From Purshia tridentata (taxonomy: Eukaryota > Streptophyta > Magnoliopsida > Rosales > Rosaceae), in contig QANT01000189.1 of NCBI GenBank assembly GCA_003254885.1, forward strand, positions 1-41,168: a stretch of 41,168 bases of DNA, written 5' to 3'. The position numbers and the translations under genes are program-made. Shown here piece by piece: positions 1-39,492 of this stretch (position 1 is its first letter; the number at the start of each line of letters is the position of its first letter). A model generated the notes under the pieces. The model searched no databases, was not told where the DNA came from, and saw only the letters and a list, made by a program, of their open reading frames with translations.

Positions 1-1973
1 CTACGTTGGGTGGGGGTGGGGTCGCGCAGTGGCTGGGTTGGGTGGGTTGGGGCGGCGCGGCAGTTGGATGGGGTCCCGCCGACGTCTAGGTGGGGTGGGG
101 GTGGGTGGTCCTGTGAGGGAGGGAGGAAGAGATGGTTTTTTTTATTATTAAGGGGGCAAAAAGGGAAAAAAAAAATGAGAGAGTGGTCAACTCAGCAGCA
201 AAGGACGGTCAGTACAGCCTGAGCCTAAAAAGCTTTAGTGTTGGCCTGTTGGGTGTAGTTATCAGGTTGGGTCCAATCTGTTTCCTTTATTTTCCATCGT
301 TTTTGGGTGAACTGGGCCCAATAGGCCCACTAGGTCCACTAGGCCCAAGATTCTCTAAGTCTCACTCTTCACCTTGAAACATGGATCAATGGTGTGGATA
401 TGGTACATTTTTGTACCTAATATTGTAACCTGAATCTAGAATCACATGAGAAAAAACCCAGATCTCTTAACCAATCCAGCTTTTTTATGGAGGATATTAT
501 TTGTTTGCAAAAGCATTAAAGAATTGGCTAGTTTTAGTTTTGGTTTTTGTTGTTTTTCTTTTGCTAATGGAAAGAAAAGATGGCTTACTTTAGAAAAAGA
601 AACAAAAGCCCACAACTTAAAAACCTTTTAAAAAGCAATGGGAAAGGCTTTACTACCTAACTATTTTCTTAATTTTCTAACTCTTTTAGTTGAATTGAGA
701 TTCATGATAGTAATACTGGTTATGTAAGATCCACTTCCTCGTAGGGCCAAAGAAATTGGGTTCTAAAACATCTTCCAAAAACAATTATGTATTATATATA
801 TATTGTATATTTATCATATATATTCTCCAACCAAATACGTTAACAACATAAAAATATTGTAGTATATTGTTGAATTGTAAATTTGGGTCATTAATTAAGT
901 TATTAATTAACTATTTATATTGTCTAATTAGAAATAAGAAAACATTACGTTTCTAATAGTATTTTAAGGTCGGTTCTAAAGAGATTCAAGCAAAGGCAAT
1001 TGTTTCAGCTCAAAAATATTAATTTTATGAACTTATTATATAGTGTGTTAGATAAATAATGTAAAAGAAATCATGTAAAATGTAAATCGACCAATGATTA
1101 TGACCCTATTTTTGTTACGGTCGCAAGATGTTATGTACATTGTTAGTAGTTAAGAAAAGGAAGCAACTTTTTTTCTTAGAAAAGCTGGTGGAGCTTAAAA
1201 AATTAGGAGACGAAAGCTGAAAGAGGGTGACTATGACACAACAACCCAACAGCCGAAGGAAGATACACACAGTGACACAGAACTTTCAACTTTACAACCA
1301 AAAAAATAAAGAACTACAGAACTCTGTCACAACTCACAAGGTGTCCCCAAGGCCAAATTATTAGTCAGAAAAGCAAAAGAAAAAGCCACACCTGTCCCTC
1401 ACACCTTCCTCCTCTACCTCAGCTCCTCCCCTCCTTTGAATGCTAAAATGCACGCCCTTTACCCTTCACACTAAACATGATCGGACCCATCTGGCCCTCT
1501 CCATGCTGAAGTTCGCATGAGTAACCATTACTGTACTCTCAGTAGTGATGTGGTGGTAGTAGTATGGTCTGGGTTGCTGTCTGCACTATCTGAAACAGTG
1601 AAAATTAGTGGAGTGGACCCCAAAACAGTAAGGTAATAATACTCTGTAGTCATGCATTGCATGAGTTGCTTAATGGGTAAGTATTATGATAATGTTTGTA
1701 CTAAAATGCGCCTCTCTTGGCTTGGGATGCTTGCTCTCTTGCTCTATCTTGGGTCTCGAGCTGAGGTCTTCTTTTTTGTTATTATTTGTTCTTTGATGGT
1801 CTCCCTTTGAAAAGCATGAAAAAGGCAGCACATTTGTGTGCCTCATGAAGCTTTTGTTTGGAGAAGATTCTCCTTTCTGTGTTGACGTTTTTGAAAACCC
1901 AAATCCTTCCTTGTAAAAAATAGCAGTAGTTGTCGTTTAGTTCTGCTGTGTTTGCTGGGCAAAGCAAAGCACT

Positions 1974-1974
<1 letters not shown>

Positions 1975-2016
<42 letters not shown>
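1975..2016 (+). repeat. (CT)21 microsatellite
   Basis: An uninterrupted run of 21 CT dinucleotides. CT/GA tracts are common near transcription starts and in 5' leaders of plant genes and can bind BBR/BPC GAGA-binding proteins (established knowledge). Its position about 725 bases before the ATG at 2741 fits a promoter or leader element; that role is inferred. Frames read across it give Ser-Leu or Glu-Arg repeats and should not be taken as genes. Confidence 0.9.
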
Positions 2017-2020
<4 letters not shown>

Positions 2021-2118
2021 CTTTGTTTCTTACAGTTTCCATGTCAGACCCGTTGTTATCCTGTCTTGCTTTCTTTTTTTAATTTTATGAAAGCTAGTAT
2101 TTTTAGAAAAATCTCTGC

Positions 2119-2125
2119 TATAAAA
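2119..2125 (+). promoter_or_regulatory. Candidate TATA box for the DUF630/DUF632 gene
   Basis: TATAAAA lies in a pyrimidine-rich context about 100 bases after the CT tract and 616 bases before the ATG at 2741. If used, transcription would start near 2150 and the leader would need either a long 5' UTR or the leader intron suggested at 2397-2690. Other start sites upstream of the CT tract are equally possible. Confidence 0.3.
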
Positions 2126-2396
2126 CCCATTATTTCTTCAATTTTCTTTTATTTTTATTTTTAAAATTCCAGCTCTCTTTGGAAGTGGGTAATCTTGTTT
2201 ACTGATCTTTTTGTCTTTTTTGGGGCCTTTGAAGCATTGGAAGTGGGGATGCATGTTGTGTGAGGATACCAGATTCAGGATTTGGAGGTGGGATGGGGGG
2301 TTTGATCTTTGGGCATGTAGTGTGAAAGTGATGAATTCATGGTGAGGACTGAGGAGGGCAAATTTACCTGTATATGCTTGAAAATTCTCTGAAAAG

Positions 2397-2690
2397 GTAC
2401 ATTTTTTGTTTCTTGTTACGTCTACAACCTATGAGGGCTTCTGATTTATGAAAGATTAGGTATTAGTGAGGGCTTTTTCAGTGACTACACAAAAAGAATG
2501 GATTTAATGAGAGCCTGTAAAACTTGGATGTGGTAATTTTGAGCTTGAATTCTACCCGAAAAGTGGTTGTGCAATATAAATTTACAAGGATGTGCCCTTC
2601 TTCTCTGTTACTCCCTTTCTAGTATAACAGTACTCAAAAATTAAGTCTGCATTGGATTTATTATCTCTGATTCTCTATTATATCTTTCAG
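2397..2690 (+). other. Possible 5' UTR intron
   Basis: A donor-like AAAAG|GTACAT occurs at 2396/2397 and a good acceptor TATCTTTCAG ends at 2690, with T-rich sequence before it. Removing this 294-base segment would bring the leader to within 50 bases of the ATG at 2741. This is inferred from splice-site words only. Confidence 0.35.
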
Positions 2691-2740
2691 TCAATAGGCT
2701 GCAGAAAGGCTTTTTTTCGCTAAATTTGCCAAATAGCAAA

Positions 2741-5700
2741 ATGGGTGGTGTTGCATCGAGGATTAATAAGGAAGAGAGGGTGCGAGTTTGCAAGGAGAGA
2801 AAGAGGCTAATGAAACAGTTGGTGGGGTTTAGAGGTGAATTTGCAGATGCCCATTTGGACTATTTAAGAGCATTGAGGAATACCGGAGCAACACTAAGAC
2901 AATTTACAGAGTCGGAGACCTTGCAGCTTGAAACTACTTCATACGGCCTGGCTTTGCCACCCTCACCACCTCCCTCTTTGCCTCCTTCCCCTCCACCACC
3001 ACCTTTTTTAAGCCCTGATTTGAGAGAGGTGGATAATAATCAGAAAGAAGAAGTTGACCTAGAAGAAAGACTAGGATCCATCTGGAACCCATTTGGTTCT
3101 TCTTCATCGTACCATCTGAAACATGATGAGGAAGATTACTGGGCAGAAACTAAGACAGAATTTGAGAAAGACGAGCAGGAAGAGGAAACTGTTGCACATG
3201 TTGTGAATCCACTGCCTAAGAAACTGCAGACTATAGAATACATTGAGGATAATATACAAACGAAGAGGGGGCATGCTAAGGATACTGCAGATACAGCCAT
3301 GGTACCATGGAGAAGCAGGAAGACCTTGGAGGGTATAGCTAAGGAGTTAGATGATTATTTTCTAAAATCATCGGCTGGTTTAAAGGAAATTTCTGTTCTT
3401 ATGGACATCAAAGGAGGGGATACTTTTCTGCCAATGAATACCACCGAAAACAAAAGTAAATACTATCTCTATTTTATGCATTTGGATTATCTTAAATGTT
3501 GTCTCCTCTATAGTTCTTTTGGTAGCTTCTAAATATATTCACAGCCAAAATAAAAAAATTGAAATTGAATGCACTTATCACATGGATAAATAACTCTCAC
3601 CCCTAACCCACTGATAAAGAAGTTGGGAATGATAATTTGTTTTTGATGTCGACACAATCTCTGTCTTGTCTTTCACTTCCTATATGTGCCTCTGCAGAAG
3701 CTTGGAACTAATAAATATTTTTGATCACTGGATTATCAAAAAATTACTCCAATAATTTCTGTATGTATGTGTTATAGTGACTTCCTACACATGTTTTTTT
3801 ATGACTGTTTGATTGACAGGGAAGAGGTGCAATTCAGCAAAGGTCTTTAGTGCATTGTCATGGAGTTGGTCTTCTAGGTCACTTCAATTTTCCAGAGATT
3901 CTGTTGAGTCTAGTGGTCCTAGTGAACCATGCAGGCCGGGAGCTCATTGCATCACACTTAAAAGATTGTACGATGAGGAAAAGAAACTTCACAAAGAAGT
4001 TAAGGTAAAAACAGTACTTGACTTATTGTATTATATGCAGTTAAATCAATATCTAAATATTCAGAATTTGCATTTTAATTATTTGAAATGACACTGTGTT
4101 AGATGATTACAATCTCTCATGTGTAGTGTGTTATTGAACTGCAAGTGTTTAAGATGTGTTATCCTATGAAGGTAACATTGACTATGTCTTTCTGACATAT
4201 ACATTACAGGTACCTGTAATCATATCTTAATAGAAGATGTTCATGATGGTGTGAAATTATTGTATTATGGTCTAGAATATCCTTTCTGTACTATGGTCAT
4301 AAAACTGCACGATTATATCTAGTATAAGATTGCAGTTATGATGTCTTATTGTGCTAATTTTCTTTTTGTAATCAGTCTGCTATTATCTAATCCTTATTTG
4401 GTGGCTACTCCTCAAGGACAGTCGGAATGAACTAAATTTTCCAATATTCTACCTGAGGGCTTAGTCTTGGAATGATATTAGTGCAAACTGTTAAAAACAA
4501 GTCCATCTAAAAGCAGTGGTTTTATGTACGAATTTCCTTCTATCCTCTCTCTCTAGCCTTGTTTCTGATGAATTATATCATTTTATTATGTAGGAGGAAG
4601 GGTTAACCAAATTAGAGCATGAGAGGAAATCCAAATTACTGCTAAAACAAGAGGATGAAAGCCATGACTGGAGCAAGGCTGAGAAAACTCGGTTTAGTGT
4701 TGAGAGTTTGGAGTCTGACATCTTACGTCTCCAGCAGTCAATCAGCTGTACTTGTTCTTCTATAGTGAAGCTCATAGATGATGAGCTGTATCCGCAGCTG
4801 GTCACATTAACTTCAGGGTATAGTTGCAAAGATTAATCATAAAGTATGGACTCTTAATTGTATAGTATTCATAGTATTCATGAATCCTCTTGCAGGCTTT
4901 TGCACATGTGGAGAAGAATGTATGATTGTCACCAAGTTCAGAATCATATTTCCCAGCATTTGAAAAATCTCACTGATATTCAAAAGATAGACTTGAGTAC
5001 CAACTACCATTGCCAAGCTGCAATTCAACTCAAGACCGAGGTCTCTTGCTGGTACAACAGCTTCCGTGAAGTCATAAAATCTCAACAAGAGTACGTCAGA
5101 ACACTTTGCAGGTGGACCCAACTCACTGATAGTCTTGTGGATGACCATCGACAGAGTCTGTACTTATCTGATGTTCGTCGCTTATCTGAACAATGGCAGC
5201 TTGCCCTTGAAAAACTATCAGATAAGGTACTTCTGGTGAATCATTTTTTGGGTATCACGGATTTTCTTGACAATTTAATACTCCTAAGAAGACATTCTTG
5301 ATGATCTATAATGTGTGAGTTACTGTGTAAATCTTGTCACTAAAAGCAGACCATATATATTGATATGCTGCCATCATTTGTGTGGTCAAGGAGTTTCAAT
5401 GCTTGGGAGTCAAACCATTTTATGTTGACATGGGACTCCGGTGGTTTGATGGACACATTGTGTGCTTCTTGAGCATGCATCTCCCGCCTCTTCATGCTTA
5501 TAATGTGAATGAGTTAATTTTTAATAACCTAGTTTGTGCTATAACTGTTCACGTTGTATTTATAACTCTCAAACAATAAGTTTCCTCTGTGCTGTTTCAT
5601 GTGGGAACTTCTCATTTCTGATGTTTTGTTATGTTTACAGGAAGCAGCAGAGGCCATTAACAGCCTTCTCTCAGCCATCCACTCGATTCTCGAGCAGCAA

Positions 5701-6072
5701 GAAGAGGAACACACTCTGCAGAAAAAATACGAAAAATTTGAGAAAAGGCTGCAGAAGGAGTTATATTCATTAGCTGAGATGGAGGAAAAGATTGAGAGGA
5801 GCTTCACTGCTGGAGATGCGTGCTCCAATTTAGACCCCAAGCATCCTTTGTCACTTAAGCGTGCCAAAACTGAAGCCTTGAAAAAGCAAGTGGACAGCGA
5901 GAAGGCCAAATATCTTCACTCAGTCCAGGTTAGCGAGGCCATGACATTGGACAAACTGAAAACAAGCCTTCCCAATGTATTCAAAGCATTGATGGCATTT
6001 TCTGGTGCCTACGTTCAGGCCATTGATGGTGTTTCTAGTCTCATTAAACCAGAAGATAGTTCTGAATTCTGA
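2741..6072 (+). CDS. DUF630/DUF632 domain protein (NRG2/REL2-like), 628 aa, 5 exons
   Basis: Coding exons are 2741-3455, 3820-4004, 4594-4817, 4896-5226 and 5641-6072; phases agree at every GT/AG border and the sum is 1887 nt. The ATG at 2741 is chosen because the family begins with a short MG..AS motif; the open frame extends a few codons upstream only through a non-ATG. Residues 1-60 (MGGVASRINKEER... then a basic helix with CKERKRLMKQ) are DUF630. Residues 72-92 are proline-rich (PPSPPPSLPPSPPPPP). An acidic linker follows. DUF632 starts near residue 275 (TLKRLYDEEKKLHKEVK) and includes LHMWRRMYDCHQVQ and long coiled-coil helices to near the C-terminus. Relatives include Arabidopsis NRG2 (nitrate regulation) and rice REL2 (leaf rolling), some of them plasma-membrane associated. 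Gly2 could be myristoylated; the usual Cys3 is Gly here. It is somewhat shorter than many family members. The exact role of this copy is unknown. Confidence 0.9.
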
Positions 6073-6356
6073 TGGTGCATTGCAAACCTCATAGAATACA
6101 GAGATGAAATGGAGGCTCTACGAGTATATTTCTTCCTGCGTTATCAGGGTAGTTGAAGATGTTGATCGTGATAATGCTTAAGATTGTTTTAGATTAATAG
6201 ATCTAATTCCTTTTCCAAGATGCTAGTGGAGCTAACTGCTATATTTGCCCTTGTAACCTTATCTGTCCCAAGGAACTTGAGGGGGTGGGAGGACATTTGC
6301 AAACCACATCCGAATGAAAATCAATCCTTGATTGCTTTGTTTTTGGAGCATTTGAA

Positions 6357-6362
6357 AATAAA
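6357..6362 (+). terminator. Poly(A) signal of the DUF630/DUF632 gene
   Basis: AATAAA lies 285 bases after the stop codon at 6070-6072, in AT-rich sequence. It is the only canonical hexamer I noticed between this stop and the convergent gene, so cleavage shortly after about 6375-6390 is likely. Confidence 0.5.
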
Positions 6363-6390
6363 ATGAGCGTAAAAGAATTTAGAGAACAAT

Positions 6391-6730
6391 GAAACTAAAA
6401 GCAGTACACTAGTAATTGTAGAAGGCATATTCACCTTAATTCACAAGGCATAAATAGTTGAAAGTTACGCTGGAATGTTCCCCTTTCGCACATGATCTCA
6501 TGATTTGATAGCTTGACACGGACATCATCTACATAAGCGGAGATGATGACACTGTCCTAGTTGTTTCATTATTTTTTTATAATATTTTTGATCTTCTGTT
6601 CTTGTTGTTTCAATATCGACATCTCAAAAATATAAAATAGGACATGTTTAATCCATAGCCTATACAATTAATTCCTCTTCCCTTCATTGAGAGAAATTAA
6701 AAGTACCAAACAGTTCTTGTTCTCCCATAT
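6391..6730. other. Convergent 3' intergenic region
   Basis: This stretch separates the probable 3' end of the + strand gene from the stop codon (6731-6733) of the proximal ABCC gene on the - strand. It is AT-rich with a T-run near 6570 and should contain the 3' UTR of the ABCC gene. I see no exact AATAAA on the - strand here; AATAAT-like words near 6567 are the best substitute. No ORF of interest. Confidence 0.5.
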
Positions 6731-18171
<11,441 letters not shown>

Positions 18172-20347
18172 ATCTGCTATTCACCCCCACAGATGTTCAC
18201 TACTGAAGGCACATTATAAACTCATAATCTCTTCTTGACACAGTCACTAGCTTTTTATCTCACTCAATCTTAATTGCTCCACAAGGACTTCATTTCCCAC
18301 ATAAAACACTACCTGCTATAATGCGAAACAATAATATATAAAGGACCAATATAATTTTGTATGTAAAACACATAACCCACCCCATTTGAATAGTTATTTG
18401 TCAGTAACGAATAAACAAAGAGACAGTGAAAAGAAAAAAATAATAATAATAATAGTAATAGAGGACAAGTAGAAGTTGACAGCAGTCTGATTTACATGCA
18501 TCTGCTATTCGAAGAGAACCCAAATAAGCCCGGAAAAATTTACAAGTAGTTAAGTGAAAGCAGGTAAACGTCCAAACATGGCATATAAAGAGCATCTAGA
18601 GCAAAAGTGAAAGCAGCAAACAAGTTAAAAATAGCATCCGAGAGAGACACCTTTTAAACGTGAAGCATTTGTTTGGTTTACCGCTCTACTACAAGTGTGA
18701 ATGAAACATAGGACGGGCGGCAAAGATTGTACAGGAAGAGGACTCGTTGCACACGTCACGGCTTACGAAGACTACACTGTTCATCAGGAAAACGACATGA
18801 AAGAGATTAGCAAATAGCAACTCAAGAATGTGAAGTTTAACGAAGCATAAAACGACAGGAAGAGGCATCAGCTCTGACTCTGAGTCACCGCTCTAATTTT
18901 GGCTGGTCCTCCACACCATAATTGTTGTAGTTGTTTATGAAATAAAGAATGGCGGGGATTTGGAACCACAGATTGTTGATTTGATACCCCTCACGCGTCA
19001 CAGCTTACTATCACTATTGCCATTATGAGTCTATGATAAGTTGCAGTCACAAGGAGGCATGACTCTATAGGCGACAATATTATTAAGTTATTATCAGTGG
19101 ACCAGAAAATGGTTCTGGTGTGGTTACGTGTCATTGTAAAGTCAAGTAAAATGTTCGAACTCGCAGTATTACTATTAGCTTGGATAGAAAAGTAGTTATT
19201 TAACTTATTTGGCTGTACTATCTCTTCGCGACTGTTCGTTCTTCCATCGTGTGGTAGTGAGGGTTTAAACGCGTAATAAGGCCACCCCTTAGATCTCATT
19301 AAAAGAGATCCAACGGTAGTTCGCCCCATTACTCAATTAACACTAAAATGAGAAATCCACAACTCAATGCTGGGCCAAAAGTAAAAATCCTTATCCAATT
19401 ATCCTTGTAAAAAAGTGTTTTTATTTTTATGTTTTTAAAATCTTTTAAAAATTATTTTACCTGTATGCCCATTTGATTGTTTGTTACTACCTTCTATTTT
19501 TTGGTGAGAGTATCTTTGAATATTTTAAAATTTTAACTTTACTCCCTCTTCTCCTTTTATGGATGTATATAGATAGATGATGTTATCATTTGTCAACATT
19601 TAAGAGTGACATTAGTTATACATGTACCAACTTAATTTAATAATTTTCAAATATTAGTGATTTCTTAAATGTTTATGTTTACTCTCACTATGTCATTATG
19701 TTAACGAAATTTCAAATATAAGTTCCTTCAAAAACATTTAGGAATGGACGATTCGAAGTTGGTAATCGTTGTATCATTTGACACACAGCAATGCAATCCG
19801 GTCTAATACACATGAAAGAAACGAAAAATGAAATCTTATTTTTTGCATTGTGATTCCTTTTTAACCCTTTTTGCATTGAGTTCCTTCAAAGACCAAATTG
19901 TTATAGAAAGAAAAATCCTTGTAGAAACTAACAATGCCTTAAAAATTAGCTCGTAAACAAATAACATTTGAGCAATTGCACTTGGGGAACTAATGCATAA
20001 GCATTTACATCACATTGTTGGTTCACACTGGACAATTAGAATTCCAAGGATTTTCCATTGTCTAAAGTCACATAATAGGATATGGGGGTGATCTGAAGCA
20101 CCAGATCATCCTTGAAGTTTTGCCATGTATGAATTTCACGTGGGACCCATTTATTGCCCGATCATAGTCCCCAGAAAACATTTACAAATAGCAGGACACC
20201 TTAGAATGTCCTGTGTCTATCACCCTCGTTATATAAAGCCACTGGAAAAATGATAGTTTTTGGAAGTCTAGAAGCTAAATTACAAAAAATAACGACCATA
20301 GTAAGATTGGTATTATACTTCATCTTTAAACCAGAGAACAGTTTTTC
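18172..20347. other. Spacer between the two ABCC copies; promoter and leader of the proximal copy
   Basis: This region holds the 3' UTR of the distal copy (from 20347 downward) and the promoter and leader of the proximal copy (from 18172 upward). On the - strand the ATG at 18171 is preceded by AT and then an acceptor-like ATAGCAG (AG at 18174-18175), so the leader is probably interrupted by an intron. The donor is unresolved; AAAAG|GTGTCT near 18651 is one candidate. An (AAT)n run lies at 18437-18454. I saw no clear TATA box for the - strand. The one longer open frame here (18991-19329, - strand) resembles no known protein and sits where the promoter should be. Confidence 0.5.
20150..20155 (-). 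terminator. Candidate poly(A) signal of the distal ABCC gene
   Basis: AATAAA on the - strand (TTTATT on +), about 193 bases past the stop codon at 20348-20350. The distance is normal for a plant 3' UTR. There is no other support. Confidence 0.4.
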
Positions 20348-36566
<16,219 letters not shown>

Positions 36567-37560
36567 CTATGATATCACTTTCTTGACTAGAATTATTAAC
36601 TTAGAGCACATCATCCATCACTCTAAGAACATTTTAGTCACACTGTAAGCTACTCCTGCAATATGATAAAACTCAATTCAGCCTCAAGTGGAAAACCCAA
36701 GCATCCAATAAACAACAACTACTACTACTTCCTCCCCCCAACCCCCCAGAAAACAACTCTTACAAAAAGAAATACAAAAATTAAAAAATTCCAAATTTCT
36801 CAACTTATTTAAGCTATATCCTCCCGTCAACAGAGTCCAACGCACCAAGTTTCTATGGTTGAATAATAAATACTGAACTTTTAAATTACGACATATTTTC
36901 GTTAGCTTTATCCGCAAGCACTATTATGGTCCAAATTCCAAAAGAATTAAAAAAAATATATAATACATTCTCTTTTTTGGTCAAAAGAAAACACCAACAA
37001 TTAAAAAAATCCAAGAAAAAGTTCAACCAACAGAAAAATGTATATCCAACAAAGAAGAGAAACTAAAATTTCCGATACGACTTAGAAATTTGAAAAATAT
37101 TCAAAGCTTCTATTTTCTCAGTTACAAACAGTCAATATCTGACACTTTCAAGATTCTAAGCTACTTACTCTTGTAGTACATTTCTAAGTAACCGAACACA
37201 GCACTAGACTGGAACTAACAATACAATAACAATTCAAATCCAAACCCACATACTTCAAAGAGAAACACAGATAATTGCGTTCATTAAACCAAAAATAAAA
37301 TCGGAAATAACCAAACCATGTTATTATAAATATGAAAAGAAAAAACTGCAATCAAATTTCAGATTTCAAAAGGCATTCATCATACCTCAGAGACTTTGGT
37401 TTTACTCAAAACTACAGAACAAAAGCTTCATACATGTCAGACCAGTTTACCAATTTCTCCGATCAAAAAAGTACAAACACAACCAGAAAACAACAAATTA
37501 AAAGCCTAAAATGCACGACGGCATTTGGTGCCAGAAAAACTGGAAGGAAAAATTGCTAAC
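36567..37560 (-). other. Leader (5' UTR) intron of the distal ABCC gene
   Basis: On the - strand the ATG at 36564-36566 is preceded immediately by an acceptor (ATATCATAG), and a good donor AAAGAG|GTTAGC lies at 37561/37560. The 994-base intron would end exactly at the start codon. A TATA box at 37691-37698 then gives a leader exon of about 100 bases. Introns in the leader are common in plant genes and can raise expression. Inferred from splice words and spacing only. Confidence 0.55.
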
Positions 37561-37690
37561 CTCTTTGCGCGCTTATTGTATTTTAGTGGAGCTCCCTGTG
37601 AAAAACTGAAAGTAATGGAATGAAACAAGAATTGGTTCTGTTCTCTCTAAAACGGTATCTAATTCCTGTGGACGAAGCCGATTACCAACT

Positions 37691-37698
37691 TTTTTATA
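37691..37698 (-). promoter_or_regulatory. TATA box of the distal ABCC gene
   Basis: TATAAAAA on the - strand, about 130 bases upstream of the proposed leader donor at 37561. Transcription would begin near 37660 and run leftward into the leader exon. The sequence beyond it (37700-37860) is AT-rich, as expected for a promoter. Confidence 0.5.
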
Positions 37699-38122
37699 TT
37701 TTTAACGACCAAATGGCTATTTATAAATAATAATTAAAATAAAAAATTTGACCCCAAAAAATAATTAACATAAAAGGTTCGACTCGGTTCAGTGCGTCAC
37801 CACTTACGATAAAATTATTTTGTTGTGGTTGTGTTATAAACTTATAATAATACGAATAAAGGGCTATGCTACAAAACATTGCAGTTCTATGCTACAAATT
37901 GTCTTTATAGGGGTAGTGTGAAAATCTGAGATTTTGTTCTTGTGTGTATAATGTGGAGCTGGGAGTTGGGATAAGGTGGGGTGCAAGAAGGGTATGATTG
38001 TCTTTTTGGTTAAAAGGTTGGATGGGTGAGGTGAAGATAAAATGGTAGTCACATGGTAATCTTTTTGTTTTTGTTGCAGAAGGTAGTGATATGGTTAATG
38101 ATTCTTTTTGGACTTTATGACT

Positions 38123-38350
38123 TTTGTTAATGATTTATTATTATTATTTTATTTGGCTTTAATGGATTATTTAATAGAAAATTACATTTAAATCAATAAA
38201 ACATTTCAATATTACTTAATAATCAATGTAAATTTATTTGTTAATGATTTATTATTATTATTTTATTTGGCCAAGTTGTTAATGATTTATTTAATAGAAA
38301 ATTACATTTAAATTAATAAAATATTTCAATATTACATAATAATTAATGTA
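38123..38350 (+). repeat. Diverged tandem duplication, about 114-bp period
   Basis: TTTGTTAATGATTTATTATTATTATTTTATTTGGC begins at 38123 and again at 38237 (only part of the word is quoted as one run in each unit). Both are followed by TTTAATAGAAAATTACATTT, AAT(C/T)AATAAAA and TTTCAATATTAC. Several substitutions separate the units, so the duplication is not recent. Confidence 0.8.
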
Positions 38351-39492
38351 AATTTTATTTTTCCATAAAGATTAATAGATTTTGAAACTATATTCCACTT
38401 TAGTTACTAAACTCAATTCATTTTTTGTCAATAGTAATTAAAATGAAATTACAAAAAACTACATTGATTAAAATGTAATTGTGAAATTTTGGATTGATTT
38501 ATTTGTAATTAACCCTTTATTTAATTATTATGTTATCATATGAATTTTAGATATGCAACATAAACATAGATAGTTTTTGTGTTCCTTGCATAATGGAGAA
38601 AGTGATTGTAGTTGAAGAATGAACCCTAACATCCTCAAACAGCAAGATCAAACTAAAATGAATCGAAGCAAGCAAGATGAATAGAGATAAAACAAAGAGA
38701 ATGGAAGAGATAGAGAACAGTCTACAATTGATTTCGTCATCCACCTAATACCTAAGAAATCAAAGAGAAAAAAATAATAATTGATAAAAGAAGTAGGTGT
38801 TCGATTATTGAATATAATAAGTATGTATTGGGGTCTTTGATTAGTGAAACATTCAATGTTGGAGACTTGGAGAACAATATCGAGGTCTAAGTTGAATACA
38901 ACCAATATTTTAGTCGATTCTAGTAGTAATGAAAGAAGAAAATTTTAAAATTTTTTAGTTTTAATCGTTGTAAGGAAATGGGGAGAGGAATGGGTAATTA
39001 ACATATTTATTAGCACCATGGACAAAAAAAATATCTTACTCATCAATCATCATGCATATTGAAACTATGAAATGGAATGAAAAATGCATAATTACAAAAG
39101 TGATATCATAAATGCTTTTAGCTCTAATATTTAAGATCATTTATCCTTATAATATATTATATAAGTTATAAAATCCAATTCTTCTTTTGGCCAAAAAAAA
39201 AAATCTAATTATTATTTTCTAATAATATTGTAAAAAAAATAAAATAAAAAAGAGATCTGATGATTAAAAATCGTGTAAGATTCTGACAGATCTGATTACA
39301 AGTACCCAAATACTTGGAATAATGCATGATTTGTGCGAATTTAGTAGAATTGTTTATTTTATTTTGATCACATTAATTGGAATAATGAATGTAATCCGAA
39401 AAATGACAGCTATTTTGCATAAATTTATACATTAAAAAAAAAGCTTATTCCTATGGAATTGTGTGCGCATTGCATTCACATGCATGTAAAAT

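Larger units (their letters stand above)
1..2690. other. Intergenic and upstream region of the DUF630/DUF632 gene
   Basis: No coding gene is recognised here. The first 130 bases are extremely G-rich, with several GGG runs. Positions 308-350 hold repeated GGCCCA/GGTCCA words. From about 780 to 1000 the DNA is very AT-rich with TA runs. Positions 1380-1480 are pyrimidine-rich on the + strand. A (CT)21 tract lies at 1975-2016 and a TATA-like word at 2119-2125. The short open frames in this stretch are low-complexity (G-rich or CT/GA-repeat coded) and resemble no family I know. The last kilobase probably contains the promoter and the untranslated leader of the + strand gene that starts at 2741. 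Confidence 0.6.

Noticed and set aside
10..631. Short open frames in the G-rich left end and just after it
   Set aside because: Composition-driven frames (Gly/Trp/Val-rich or Lys/Phe-rich), no family resemblance and no splice or start context.
1782..2164. Opposite-strand frames across 1952-2042
   Set aside because: Both are produced by the CT/GA repeat (Ser-Leu or Arg-Glu runs); not credible proteins.
4578..5148. Open frames on the - strand overlapping the DUF632 exons
   Set aside because: They are antisense shadows of exons 3 and 4, which splice cleanly on the + strand.
18991..19329. 112-codon frame on the - strand in the spacer between ABCC copies
   Set aside because: No recognisable family, lies in the expected promoter region and has no splice support.
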